From Planctomycetota bacterium (GTDB lineage Bacteria > Planctomycetota > B129-G9): 6,775 nt of DNA. The stretch spans positions 1 to 6,775 of the forward strand of contig QNCA01000075.1 in NCBI GenBank assembly GCA_003644325.1. Reading direction: 5' to 3'. Shown here piece after piece: positions 1 through 6,735 of this stretch. Position 1 is the stretch's first letter. Each line of letters begins with the position of its first letter. The notes beneath the pieces are model-generated. The model saw only the letters and a list, made by a program, of their open reading frames with translations, had not been told where the DNA came from and did no database searches. The position numbers and the translations under genes are program-made.

Positions 1-3
1 ATC

Positions 4-175
4 TACTCAAGTTGACTGACTTTCGTTAACCTCGGTGACTGTCACCAATTACGGAGCCGTCCCGACCTTGTCGGAACGGATCGTAGATTGGTGACTGTCG
101 CCGTAAGGTGTTGTGAAACAGCAGATTATAATCAAGCACCCACCATTATTCAGAAAAAGTCAGTCAACTTGAGTA
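4..175 (+). mobile_element. MITE-like element, complete copy A, flanked by TA
   Basis: This is a small non-coding element with 19-bp terminal inverted repeats, ACTCAAGTTGACTGACTTT at 5-23 and its exact reverse complement at 156-174. If the shared TA is taken as a target duplication (4-5 and 174-175), the element proper is 6-173, 168 bp. Inside it, in order, are a left arm, a 69-bp near-palindromic core (34-102) and a right arm of about 53 bp that includes ATTATAAT. There is no room for a transposase, so it would need one supplied in trans. TA duplication is typical of IS630/Tc1-mariner elements and their MITEs, so assignment to that superfamily is an inference. The left arm (5-55) matches copy B at 48 of 51 positions, and the right half (85-174) matches truncated copy C at 84 of 90, so A is a mosaic of the two. 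It lies upstream of the lipoprotein gene. Confidence 0.85.
34..102. repeat. Long imperfect hairpin core of copy A
   Basis: A 69-nt near-palindrome. The 13-bp palindrome GGTGACTGTCACC (34-46) can pair along its whole length with GGTGACTGTCGCC (90-102), with one central T-T mismatch and one G-T wobble. Inside this, AATTACGG pairs with TCGTAGATT (one bulge). The tip is a 10-bp stem, 57-66 with 70-79, closing a three-base loop. The corresponding core of copy B has the same length but different tip-stem bases, so structure rather than sequence is conserved there. It could act as a cruciform, as a structured RNA when transcribed, or as a protein-binding site; the sequence does not say which. Confidence 0.7.
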
Positions 176-240
176 TTTATGGAGCGCAGGTCGCCACGAA
201 TTGTCGTGGCGGGCCAGCTCGTAGAATAGTGACTGTCACC
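176..240. repeat. Remnant of a related element beside copy A
   Basis: Immediately right of copy A is a perfect 8-bp stem, CGCCACGA (192-199) with TCGTGGCG (204-211), around a four-base loop, with outer pairing GAGC (182-185) to GCTC (217-220). It is followed by CGTAGAATAGTGACTGTCACC (220-240, split here as CGTAGAATAG and TGACTGTCACC), which resembles the core half CGTAGATTGGTGACTGTC of copy A. No terminal repeat follows it. The simplest reading is the remaining part of an older element into which copy A inserted. Because the core is nearly palindromic, the remnant's orientation cannot be decided. It ends 47 bp before the lipoprotein start codon, so any promoter of that gene must lie in or very near it. 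Confidence 0.55.
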
Positions 241-287
241 CGCCGATAATTCTTGACAAAAGGCAGGGTAGAAACGGGAGCGGAAAC

Positions 288-2687
288 ATGAACAAGGGCA
301 TTTTCGTAATCCTCGCCGTCGCCGTCCTCGCCGGCTGCGCGTCGGCTCCGAGGCGCCGGCCTTCCAACGACCCTCATGCAACCGGCATCAAGGGTGCAGA
401 GATGGATATCGCCCCGCCCCTACGGGCGCGCGAGTTTGCCCCGAAGCCGCAAATAAGGCTGCTGAACTTCACCTCCGGCGGCGAGTACTTCGGCGGCTCC
501 AAACAGGTGGTGATGTGGGAGATAGAGGGGGAATACGATGACTGGGATATGGTGGAACTGCTCGTCTCGCGCGACTCCGGCCGGCAATGGTACAGCATCG
601 GGCGCGTTCCTGCGTCAAAGGGCCAGGTCGTCTGGACCCTGCCCACTACTGAAGGCTCGGGATACCGCCTCACGGCGCGGCTCATCCGCGAGACCGATGT
701 CCTCTCCGAGTGGCTCGGCGAGACGGACTTCGGCATCACGTGCGGTCTGCCGCCGTGCCTCCCGGTGGTGGATGAGGTGAGCGTCGAGCATACCGTCACC
801 GTGACCTACCGCATCGCTCCCCGGCACGCCGACAATGAACGAGAGATAGGCCCCGAAGACCTGGCAAAGGTGGTGCTGTGGGTGACGTCCAACGACGGTG
901 AGACGTGGCAGAGCGTAGGGGCCTTCCCCGCGGACGGCAAGGGAATAAACTACACTGCCGCCGACGGGCGCTACGGTTTCGTGTGCGTTTACGCCACGCG
1001 CGACGGCGCATGGAGCGCGACGCCGCACCCGGGCGCCACACCGCAGGCGGCGGTCGTAATCGACGCCACGCCCCCGACCCTGGAAATCCGCTCGCCCGCC
1101 GAGGGTGAGGAGATACCGGTGCCGGAGAAGGACTGGGCCGACGGCGGCAGGGTGCACATAGTATGGGACGTGTGGGACGCAAACCTGGGCGATGAGACCG
1201 TGAACATCCTTGTCACACAGGACGGGAAGGAGTGGCGCAGTCTGGGCGAAACGCTTGCGGCGAGCGGCGCGTACGAGACGCGCCTGAAGCCCTCGGACGA
1301 GCCGTACAGGCTGAAGTTGGTCACGCGGGATATCGCGGGCAACGAGACGGCGGTAAGGCACCGCAAGGGCTTCCGGGTTGTCAGGCGACCCGGCTCCAAG
1401 CCGGACGAGGCGCCGACGCTGACGCTGGTGAGGCCCTGCGGCGGCGAGGTATTCCGCGGCGGCTCCGACCAGACGGTCATCTGGAAATCCACCGGCCTGC
1501 CTGAGAGCAAGGCGGGGATAATCGCGGAGTTTTTCGACGGCGAGGCGTGGCACGAAATCCGCCGCCTGTCGGACCCGTGCGGGACCTTCGTCTGGCGAGT
1601 GCCCGGAGCAAACGGCGACTGCTTCCGACTGCGGTTGAGGGTTGACCTGAAGTACAGAGTCCTTACGGCGCAGAGCGGCCTGCTGACGGTGGACAGCGCA
1701 CCGCCGCGGGCGGACATTGTGTTGGGCGCGCCGGATGTCGAGGAGGGCGCCGAGAAGCCGGTGACCGGCCGTGTGAAGCCCGTTGAACCGGAAGGCGGGC
1801 AATGCGTCCCCGCGCGCGGGCCTCAGGTCGCCGACTCCGGCCCGGTCATAGAGGCGGTGATAAATATCGGCGACCCGATGGAGTCCGGCCCGCGACAGAT
1901 GAGCGGTGAGCCGCCCGCCGAGGACCGTGATGCGGCCGACGCGACCCCCCGCTGGCACGAGGTGGAAGAAGAAACGGAGCGGCTGGCAAAACGCCGCATG
2001 ATAGACGAAGCGTTTGAATATATCGACAAAGAGCAGTGGACCATGGCCGAGATGGCACTCGGGAGGCTGTTGAAGAAGTACCCCGGCGACGTGGAGGCGC
2101 TCTACGGCATGGGGCGGCTGTATTATGACCAGGGCCGGTACGAGGATGCGTCGGAATACCTGCACAAGGTGGTCGGGATAGAGCCGACACACGCCGCCGC
2201 GCAGTACTACCTGGGGAAAATAGCCATGCGTTCGGACGCGCCGAGCATAACGGAGAAGGAGGTGCGCCGCACCATTGCGGAGATGCGATTCAAGGAGGCC
2301 ATAGGAAACGACCCGACCATGGCCCGGGCGTATAATGATCTGGCGGCGTTATACTTTGAGGAGAAGAGGTACGAGAAAGCACTGGAGAACTTCGGCAGGG
2401 CGGTTGACGCGGACCCGGTCAACAAGATATACTTGTACAACTACGCCCGCGCGGCGTATGAACTGCGGAAATATGAAGACGTTGTTGACTTTTGTCTGAA
2501 AGCAATCAAAATAGACGTCTCTTTCCCGCATCCGTACTGGTTCATCGCAAAGACATATTCCGAGCAGGGCAAGTGGGACAAGGCCGTCGAATACTGGCAG
2601 AGGGCCGTTGACCTGTTCGGCTTTGACAAGCGACTGCAGGCGGAGGCCGTACGGCGCTTGAAAGAAGCCCGGGAACATCTGAACTGA
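288..2687 (+). CDS. Lipoprotein with four Ig-like repeats and a C-terminal TPR array
   Basis: Predicted envelope lipoprotein of 799 residues; specific function unknown. Residues 1-16 form a lipoprotein signal (basic start, hydrophobic stretch, lipobox LAGC, Cys17 as lipidated residue; Ala18 after it does not signal inner-membrane retention). Residues about 56-468 contain four beta-sandwich-like repeats. Each has a D-G-x-x-W motif, with Trp at 101, 207, 316 and 421, a period of 105-109 residues. The first matches the Asp-box pattern (SRDSGRQW). Repeats 1 and 4 also carry a GGE..GGS motif like that of Kre9/KNH-type domains. Residues about 470-560 are a Pro/Glu/Ala-rich linker. Residues about 568-779 hold roughly six TPR units, the third interrupted near 650-663. 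TPRs usually bind proteins, so a scaffold or surface-assembly role is an inference. GGGAG at 276-280, seven bases upstream, supports the ATG. recJ follows after 132 bp on the same strand. Confidence 0.92.
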   Translation: MNKGIFVILAVAVLAGCASAPRRRPSNDPHATGIKGAEMDIAPPLRAREFAPKPQIRLLNFTSGGEYFGGSKQVVMWEIEGEYDDWDMVELLVSRDSGRQWYSIGRVPASKGQVVWTLPTTEGSGYRLTARLIRETDVLSEWLGETDFGITCGLPPCLPVVDEVSVEHTVTVTYRIAPRHADNEREIGPEDLAKVVLWVTSNDGETWQSVGAFPADGKGINYTAADGRYGFVCVYATRDGAWSATPHPGATPQAAVVIDATPPTLEIRSPAEGEEIPVPEKDWADGGRVHIVWDVWDANLGDETVNILVTQDGKEWRSLGETLAASGAYETRLKPSDEPYRLKLVTRDIAGNETAVRHRKGFRVVRRPGSKPDEAPTLTLVRPCGGEVFRGGSDQTVIWKSTGLPESKAGIIAEFFDGEAWHEIRRLSDPCGTFVWRVPGANGDCFRLRLRVDLKYRVLTAQSGLLTVDSAPPRADIVLGAPDVEEGAEKPVTGRVKPVEPEGGQCVPARGPQVADSGPVIEAVINIGDPMESGPRQMSGEPPAEDRDAADATPRWHEVEEETERLAKRRMIDEAFEYIDKEQWTMAEMALGRLLKKYPGDVEALYGMGRLYYDQGRYEDASEYLHKVVGIEPTHAAAQYYLGKIAMRSDAPSITEKEVRRTIAEMRFKEAIGNDPTMARAYNDLAALYFEEKRYEKALENFGRAVDADPVNKIYLYNYARAAYELRKYEDVVDFCLKAIKIDVSFPHPYWFIAKTYSEQGKWDKAVEYWQRAVDLFGFDKRLQAEAVRRLKEAREHLN

Positions 2688-2690
2688 AAA

Positions 2691-2720
2691 GGGCAAGGGC
2701 AAGGGGAAGGGGCAAGGGGG
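2691..2720 (+). repeat. G-run tract, potential G-quadruplex, just after the lipoprotein stop
   Basis: Five G-runs of 3-5 bases (2691-2693, 2697-2699, 2703-2706, 2709-2712, 2716-2720) are separated by CAA or AA and followed by A8 (2721-2728). The pattern satisfies the usual rule for a G-quadruplex (four or more G3+ runs with short loops). It lies on the sense strand and starts exactly three bases after the TGA, so it would be in the mRNA 3' region. A similar tract follows the regulator gene. A role in transcript ending or 3'-end stability, or a simple repeat expansion, are all possible. Confidence 0.7.
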
Positions 2721-2819
2721 AAAAAAAAGGCGACAGACAATCCGACACTTATTCGCTGCATGTGGAACTGAGCGCCTTCGGTGCACCCGAAATCCGCCGT
2801 TTAAGTTTAAAAGGACGCT

Positions 2820-4541
2820 ATGGAAACCCAATGGGTTACTGCTGAACCGGCAGCCGCATCGGTAGAGGAACTCACGCGCACATTCGGCATCTCGCCGCTC
2901 ATCGCCGGCCTTCTGGTTGCAAGGGGAGTCACGTCGCCCGACGATGCCAGGCATTTCCTGAATCCATCCCTGGATGATTTACACGACCCGCACTGCTTCC
3001 GCCAGATGGACGCGGCGGTGGCGCGGATACGCCGCGCGCTGCGTGAAAACGAAAAGGTGCTCGTCTTCGGCGACTATGACGTGGACGGCGTCACATCCAC
3101 GGCAATGCTCTTGCAGTTTTTCAGGCTGTCGCATTTCAAGGTTGACTGTTACGCGCCCAACCGCGTGAGCGAAGGCTATGGCCTGAACACGGACGCCGTC
3201 GAGGAGATTGCGCGGCGCGGCGTGACGCTCCTTATAACAGTGGACTGCGGCATAAACGATGTCGAGGAACTGAAGCGCGCCGGAGAACTGGGCATAGACG
3301 TCGTCATTGTGGACCACCACGAGCACTCCGGGCCGCTGCCGCCGGCGGTCGCCGTCCTCAATGCGAAGTCCGAAGGCAGCGCCTATCCGTTCCGCGAACT
3401 GGCGGCGGTGGGCGTGACATTCAAACTGGTGCAGGCGCTCGCGGAGGACTTTTCGCGCTCAAAGAAACTGTCGCCCGAGTTCAGGAGTTTCCTCAACGAG
3501 GCAATGGGCCTGGTCGCGCTGGGCAGTGTCAGCGACGTTGTGCCGCTGCTGGGCGAGAACCGCATCCTGGTGTCGCACGGTCTGAAGATGCTCGCCCGCA
3601 CGCAGAACCCCGGCCTTTGCGCGCTGATGGACGTGGCGAAGGTCAACCGCGAGCACATGGACACATGGCACATAGCCTACAACCTGGGCCCCCGCATCAA
3701 CGCCGCCGGGCGGCTGAAGGCGGCCCGGGCCGCCGTGGAATTGCTTACCACGGAGGACACCCGGCGGGCGTGGAAAATCGCCAAGGACCTCGACGGCGAA
3801 AACCGCGCCAGACGGACCATAGAGCGCAGGATATTCACAAACGCCGTTGAGAAACTCAGCGGCATAGAGTGGGGCGATAAAAAGGTCATCGTGCTCGCTG
3901 ACGAAACATGGCACCCGGGCGTCATCGGGATAGTCGCCGCCCGGCTGGTCGAGGCGTATCACCGGCCCACGGTGCTGATTGCCCTGGAGGGAGAGCGCGG
4001 CCGGGGCTCCGCGCGCTCCATACCGGCCTATCATATCTTCGGGGCGCTGAGCGCCTGCGAGGACAAGTTAATCAGTTTCGGAGGGCATTCCTTCGCCGCG
4101 GGACTTGAGATATACAAGAGTGAGATTGAGAGTTTTCGTATTGCACTCGCCGAGGACGCGAAGGGCAAATTGACCGACGACGACATGGTGCCCCGGCTGC
4201 ACATTGATGCGGAACTCAACTTCCGGGATATCAACGAGCCGTTGCTGGGCGAGATTCGGCGCCTGTCGCCGTACGGCCGCGGCAATCCCAACCCTTTGTT
4301 CCGGGCCGCCCGTACGCGCCCGGCGGGCGTCCCCAGGCGTATTGGCAACAAGGGTCAGCATCTCTCTCTTTACTTGAAGCAGTCGGGTGTGGCGTTTCGC
4401 GCCGTGGCCTTCGGCAAGGGCTTCATGGCCGATGATATCGCGAAGCACCAGGGCGAGATTGCGGTGGCCTTTCGCCCGAAGTACAGCCATTACTCCGGCC
4501 GAATCGAACTTGATATCAAGGACTTCAAACTCGAGACCTGA
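2820..4541 (+). CDS. recJ: Single-stranded-DNA-specific exonuclease RecJ
   Basis: RecJ degrades single-stranded DNA 5' to 3' in the cytoplasm, acting in recombinational repair (RecF pathway), mismatch repair and base-excision repair. At 573 residues it has the usual length (E. coli RecJ is close to 577). The DHH phosphoesterase motifs are intact: DYDVDG at 85-90, VDCG at 141-144, VDHH at 164-167, and the ALGSVSD segment ending in Asp239. They are followed by GPRINAAGRL (290-299), HPGVIGIVAARL (365-376) and the DHHA1 motif GGHSFAAG (421-428). The C-terminal OB-fold region includes PYGRGNPNPLF (484-494). All expected metal-binding acids and histidines are present, so the enzyme should be active. 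The N-terminus aligns with the usual RecJ start (GISPLIAGLLVARGV), and AAAAGGA at 2809-2815 sits four bases before the ATG. It may be co-transcribed with the upstream lipoprotein gene or use its own promoter in the 132-bp gap; no clear promoter is seen. Confidence 0.97.
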   Translation: METQWVTAEPAAASVEELTRTFGISPLIAGLLVARGVTSPDDARHFLNPSLDDLHDPHCFRQMDAAVARIRRALRENEKVLVFGDYDVDGVTSTAMLLQFFRLSHFKVDCYAPNRVSEGYGLNTDAVEEIARRGVTLLITVDCGINDVEELKRAGELGIDVVIVDHHEHSGPLPPAVAVLNAKSEGSAYPFRELAAVGVTFKLVQALAEDFSRSKKLSPEFRSFLNEAMGLVALGSVSDVVPLLGENRILVSHGLKMLARTQNPGLCALMDVAKVNREHMDTWHIAYNLGPRINAAGRLKAARAAVELLTTEDTRRAWKIAKDLDGENRARRTIERRIFTNAVEKLSGIEWGDKKVIVLADETWHPGVIGIVAARLVEAYHRPTVLIALEGERGRGSARSIPAYHIFGALSACEDKLISFGGHSFAAGLEIYKSEIESFRIALAEDAKGKLTDDDMVPRLHIDAELNFRDINEPLLGEIRRLSPYGRGNPNPLFRAARTRPAGVPRRIGNKGQHLSLYLKQSGVAFRAVAFGKGFMADDIAKHQGEIAVAFRPKYSHYSGRIELDIKDFKLET

Positions 4542-4575
4542 GACCGCTGACTTCCGATTATCGACTACTAACTTT

Positions 4576-4665
4576 ACTCAAGTTGACTGACTTTTTCCGG
4601 GTGATGGTGGGTGCTTGATTATAATCTGCTGTTTCACAACACCGTACGGTGACAGTCACCAATCT
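4576..4665 (-). mobile_element. Truncated MITE-like copy C (half element)
   Basis: Begins with the terminal repeat ACTCAAGTTGACTGACTTT (4576-4594, preceded by T so that TA flanks it) and matches the reverse complement of 85-174 in copy A at 84 of 90 positions. It includes the palindrome GGTGACAGTCACC (4648-4660) and stops at AATCT (4661-4665), where copy B begins. In complete copies this AATCTA is an internal core sequence. The other half (rest of core, second arm, second terminal repeat) is absent from the right side of copy B. Copy B therefore appears to have inserted at the internal TA, with later loss of the distal half, or the junction arose by recombination. Confidence 0.75.
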
Positions 4666-4835
4666 ACTCAAGTTGACTGACTTTTCCCGGGCAATGCCGG
4701 ATATTTGACTATAAGTTTCCATTTTGCCGGGCTTTACGGTGACAGTCACTAATCTACGAATCTCGTTCGGCAGGCTCACGAGATTCCGTAATTAGTGACA
4801 GTCACCGAGGTTAGCAAAAGTCAGTCAACTTGAGT
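4666..4835 (-). mobile_element. MITE-like element, complete copy B, inverted relative to copy A
   Basis: Terminal repeats at 4666-4684 and 4817-4835 are identical to those of copy A, and the overall span of 170 bp is the same. The left junction reads TA|CTCAAG, but the right reads CTTGAG|TT, so no perfect TA duplication remains. The core (4738-4806) is 69 nt, like that of copy A: its outer palindromes pair, and AATCTCGT (4759-4766) pairs with ACGAGATT (4778-4785) around an 11-base loop. The arm at 4685-4737 differs from copy A in sequence but also forms a hairpin (4686-4700 with 4719-4732). No coding capacity is evident. Its position between convergent genes means its hairpins could help end transcription from either side, which is an inference. 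Confidence 0.82.
4738..4806. repeat. Long imperfect hairpin core of copy B
   Basis: A 69-nt near-palindrome of about 29 base pairs: GGTGACAGTCACT (4738-4750) pairs with AGTGACAGTCACC (4794-4806), and the tip stem is AATCTCGT with ACGAGATT. Relative to copy A, the pair equivalent to C46-G90 is T-A here, and the whole tip stem is replaced by other complementary bases with the total length unchanged. These are compensatory differences. They are compatible with selection for structure, or with correction of one arm from the other. Confidence 0.7.
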
Positions 4836-4896
4836 TATTAATAAATCGACCGATTTGCGGCCTTGACAATAGGAAGAGGTTCACTGTTGCCTGTTG

Positions 4897-4920
4897 CCCT
4901 TGCCCCTTGCCCCTTGCCCC
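4897..4920 (-). repeat. Heptamer G-run tract, potential G-quadruplex, just after the regulator stop
   Basis: On the plus strand, four C-runs (4897-4899, 4903-4906, 4910-4913, 4917-4920) are separated by TTG, giving tandem TTGCCCC heptamers. Read in the direction of the minus-strand regulator, this is CAAGGGG repeated, beginning exactly three bases after its TAG. Four G-runs with three-base loops meet the G-quadruplex rule on the sense strand. The composition and position match the tract after the lipoprotein gene (2691-2720). Heptanucleotide tandem repeats between genes are known from cyanobacteria (STRR sequences), but the proteins here do not look cyanobacterial. Confidence 0.7.
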
Positions 4921-4923
4921 TTG

Positions 4924-6735
4924 CTATTCCTCGATGCCGTAGCGGTGCATTTTGTTGTAGAGGGTGGTGCGGTCGATGCCGAGGGTGCGGGCGGCCTCGA
5001 CCTTGTTGCCGCCCGTGGCGCGCAGGGTCCTGATGATGGTCTCGCGCTCGATTTCCTTCAATGTGCGGGCGCGCCAGTGTGTGTCGCCTTCTACCGGCAC
5101 GCCGGGCTCCTGCAGCATGCGCAGGTTTTGCGAAAGCGAGTCGACGGATACGACGCGGTCGCTCAGCGCGGCCAGGCGGTTGATTTCGTTTTCGAGTTCC
5201 CGCACGTTGCCGGGCCATTTGTAGCGCTCGAGCAGCCTCATCACATCCGGCGGGATCTCAAGCCTGGGCCGGCCGGTCTCCTCGGATATCTTCGTAAGGA
5301 AGTGATTGACCAGTAGCGGCACGTCCTCCGGCCTGTCACGAAGCGGCGGCAGGTTAACCGTGACGACGTTCAGGCGGTAATACAGGTCTTCGCGGAATTC
5401 GCCTTTTTCCATCCGGGTCTTCAAATCCTTGTTGGTCGCGGAGACGATGCGGACCTTTACCTTGATGTATTGCTTGCCGCCGACGGGGCGGATTTCGCCT
5501 TCCTGGAGGACGCGCAGGAGTTTCTTCTGCATGTTTTCGCTCATCTCGGCGACTTCGTCGAGGAAGAGCGTGCCGCCGTTTGCGATCTCGAACAGCCCCT
5601 TTTTGTCGCGGTCGGCGCCGGTGAAAGCGCCGCGCTTGTAGCCGAACAGTTCGCTCTCCAGGAGGGTGTCGGGCAGGGCGGCGACGTTCTCCGCCGCGAA
5701 GGGCTTGCCCCTGTTGGGGCCGTTGTAGTGAATCGCGCGCGCGATGAGTTCCTTGCCGGTGCCGCTCTCGCCCTGGATGAGTATCGGTATCTGCGTATCA
5801 ATGACGCGGTCGAGCAGTTTGAGCACTTCCTGCATGGGGCGGCTCTTGCCGATTATCTTCGAGTAGTCGTACTTCAGGCCCAACTGTTTCTGGCTGTCTT
5901 CGAGCACGGACTTGACCTTCGCGAGTTCGACTTGCTGCGTGTTGACCTTCTGCCGGAGTTGTCGGTTGAGGTTTTCGACGACCTTCTGCTTGTCGAGGTT
6001 TTCTTCGTAGAGGCGCGCGTTCTCGAGCGCGATCGCCGCCTGGTTGCAGAAGGCGTTGAGCATCTCCAGGTCTCTCTCGCCGAACAGCCCCGACACGAAC
6101 CGGTTGTCCACGTACGCCGCGCCCAGGATTTTCTCTTTCAACATGAACGGCACGCACAGCACGCTTTTCAGTTTCAGGTCGTGCACGGAGATCTTGTCTT
6201 TGAAGCGTTCGTCTTCCTGGGCGTTGGAAGTGAGGATTGGCTCGCCGGTCTTTACCACGCGCTTCGCGATGGAGAAACTGACCTTGAACTCCGGCTTTTT
6301 GACGGAGTCGTGGTCGATGTTGCGGGCGACGCGGACGACCAGTTTGCCCTTCTTGTCCTTCAGTATCAGGAATCCGCGCTCCGCCTGCATCACTTCGATA
6401 ACCATGTCCAGGATTTTGCTTATCAACTTGTTCATGTTGAGTTCCGAGTTGATGGCGCGGCTGATTTCCTGGAGCAGCGAGAGGTTGTTTTTTTCTTCCA
6501 TGAGGAACTCGATGTCGTGCTGGAGCCGCCGGTTCTGCTCGCTCATGCGGTTCACCTCCCCGTACAGGGAGTTCCGCGCCTCGTTGATTCTGGTCTGGAC
6601 CTCTTCCAGCAGCCTTTCCGGTATTCGTTCCGGGGACATGGTCTGATCTCCATACGCTTGCGTGACTTCATCCAGAATTTCGTCGAAACTGCGTTTTATC
6701 GAGTCGCGGAGGCGGTCGACGTCTACCGCTTCCAC
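4924..6735 (-). CDS. Sigma-54-dependent transcriptional activator (GAF, AAA+, Fis-type HTH)
   Basis: Enhancer-binding activator that would drive sigma-54 promoters by ATP hydrolysis. It has 603 residues from the GTG at 6735. Order: helical/coiled segment (about 10-90), GAF sensor domain (about 87-240), coiled coil (about 240-285), AAA+ domain (about 293-525), Fis-type helix-turn-helix (about 558-601). AAA+ motifs are intact: Walker A GESGTGKE (322-329), the sigma-54 contact loop GAFTGA (369-374), Walker B GTLFLDE (388-394), the arginine region FREDLYYRLNV (447-457) and WPGNVRELEN (507-516). The GAF ligand cannot be told. No phosphoacceptor receiver domain is visible in the part shown. The frame stays open upstream of the GTG to the window edge (13 further codons plus one base) and no convincing ribosome-binding site precedes the GTG, so the real start may lie outside, possibly with another N-terminal domain. 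It is convergent with recJ; no sigma-54 -24/-12 site was found in the gaps, so its targets are probably elsewhere. Confidence 0.93.
   Translation of the reverse strand: MEAVDVDRLRDSIKRSFDEILDEVTQAYGDQTMSPERIPERLLEEVQTRINEARNSLYGEVNRMSEQNRRLQHDIEFLMEEKNNLSLLQEISRAINSELNMNKLISKILDMVIEVMQAERGFLILKDKKGKLVVRVARNIDHDSVKKPEFKVSFSIAKRVVKTGEPILTSNAQEDERFKDKISVHDLKLKSVLCVPFMLKEKILGAAYVDNRFVSGLFGERDLEMLNAFCNQAAIALENARLYEENLDKQKVVENLNRQLRQKVNTQQVELAKVKSVLEDSQKQLGLKYDYSKIIGKSRPMQEVLKLLDRVIDTQIPILIQGESGTGKELIARAIHYNGPNRGKPFAAENVAALPDTLLESELFGYKRGAFTGADRDKKGLFEIANGGTLFLDEVAEMSENMQKKLLRVLQEGEIRPVGGKQYIKVKVRIVSATNKDLKTRMEKGEFREDLYYRLNVVTVNLPPLRDRPEDVPLLVNHFLTKISEETGRPRLEIPPDVMRLLERYKWPGNVRELENEINRLAALSDRVVSVDSLSQNLRMLQEPGVPVEGDTHWRARTLKEIERETIIRTLRATGGNKVEAARTLGIDRTTLYNKMHRYGIEE

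Noticed and set aside
127..132. TATAAT inside copy A as a -10 box
   Set aside because: It is part of the self-palindromic ATTATAAT. No good -35 hexamer sits at proper spacing on either strand.
253..258. TTGACA upstream of the lipoprotein gene as a -35 box
   Set aside because: No -10-like hexamer lies 16-18 bases downstream, where the sequence is GGGAGC-like and overlaps the ribosome-binding site, so the full promoter cannot be supported.
615..2192. A 525-codon open frame on the minus strand inside the lipoprotein gene
   Set aside because: It lies entirely opposite a gene with clear signal, domains and TPRs. Its translation is Arg/Ala/Val/Leu-rich with no recognisable motif, as is common for antisense frames in GC-rich coding DNA.
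2777..2791. Small hairpin TTCGG/CCGAA before recJ as a terminator or leader element
   Set aside because: The stem is only five base pairs and there is no following T-run, so it is not distinguishable from chance.
4558..4779. A 73-codon minus-strand frame across copies C and B with a repeated peptide (KSVNLSRLVTVTV-like)
   Set aside because: The peptide repeat is only the terminal repeat and the 13-bp palindrome translated. There is no ribosome-binding site, and the frame crosses an element junction.
4576..4835. CRISPR-like array of repeats
   Set aside because: Repeats are inverted, belong to long element copies, and lack uniform spacers. There are no cas genes.
4843..4856. AAATCG-AC-CGATTT hairpin as terminator of the regulator
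   Set aside because: The six-pair AT-rich stem is weak. The following AT-rich stretch on the minus strand is not a T-tract.
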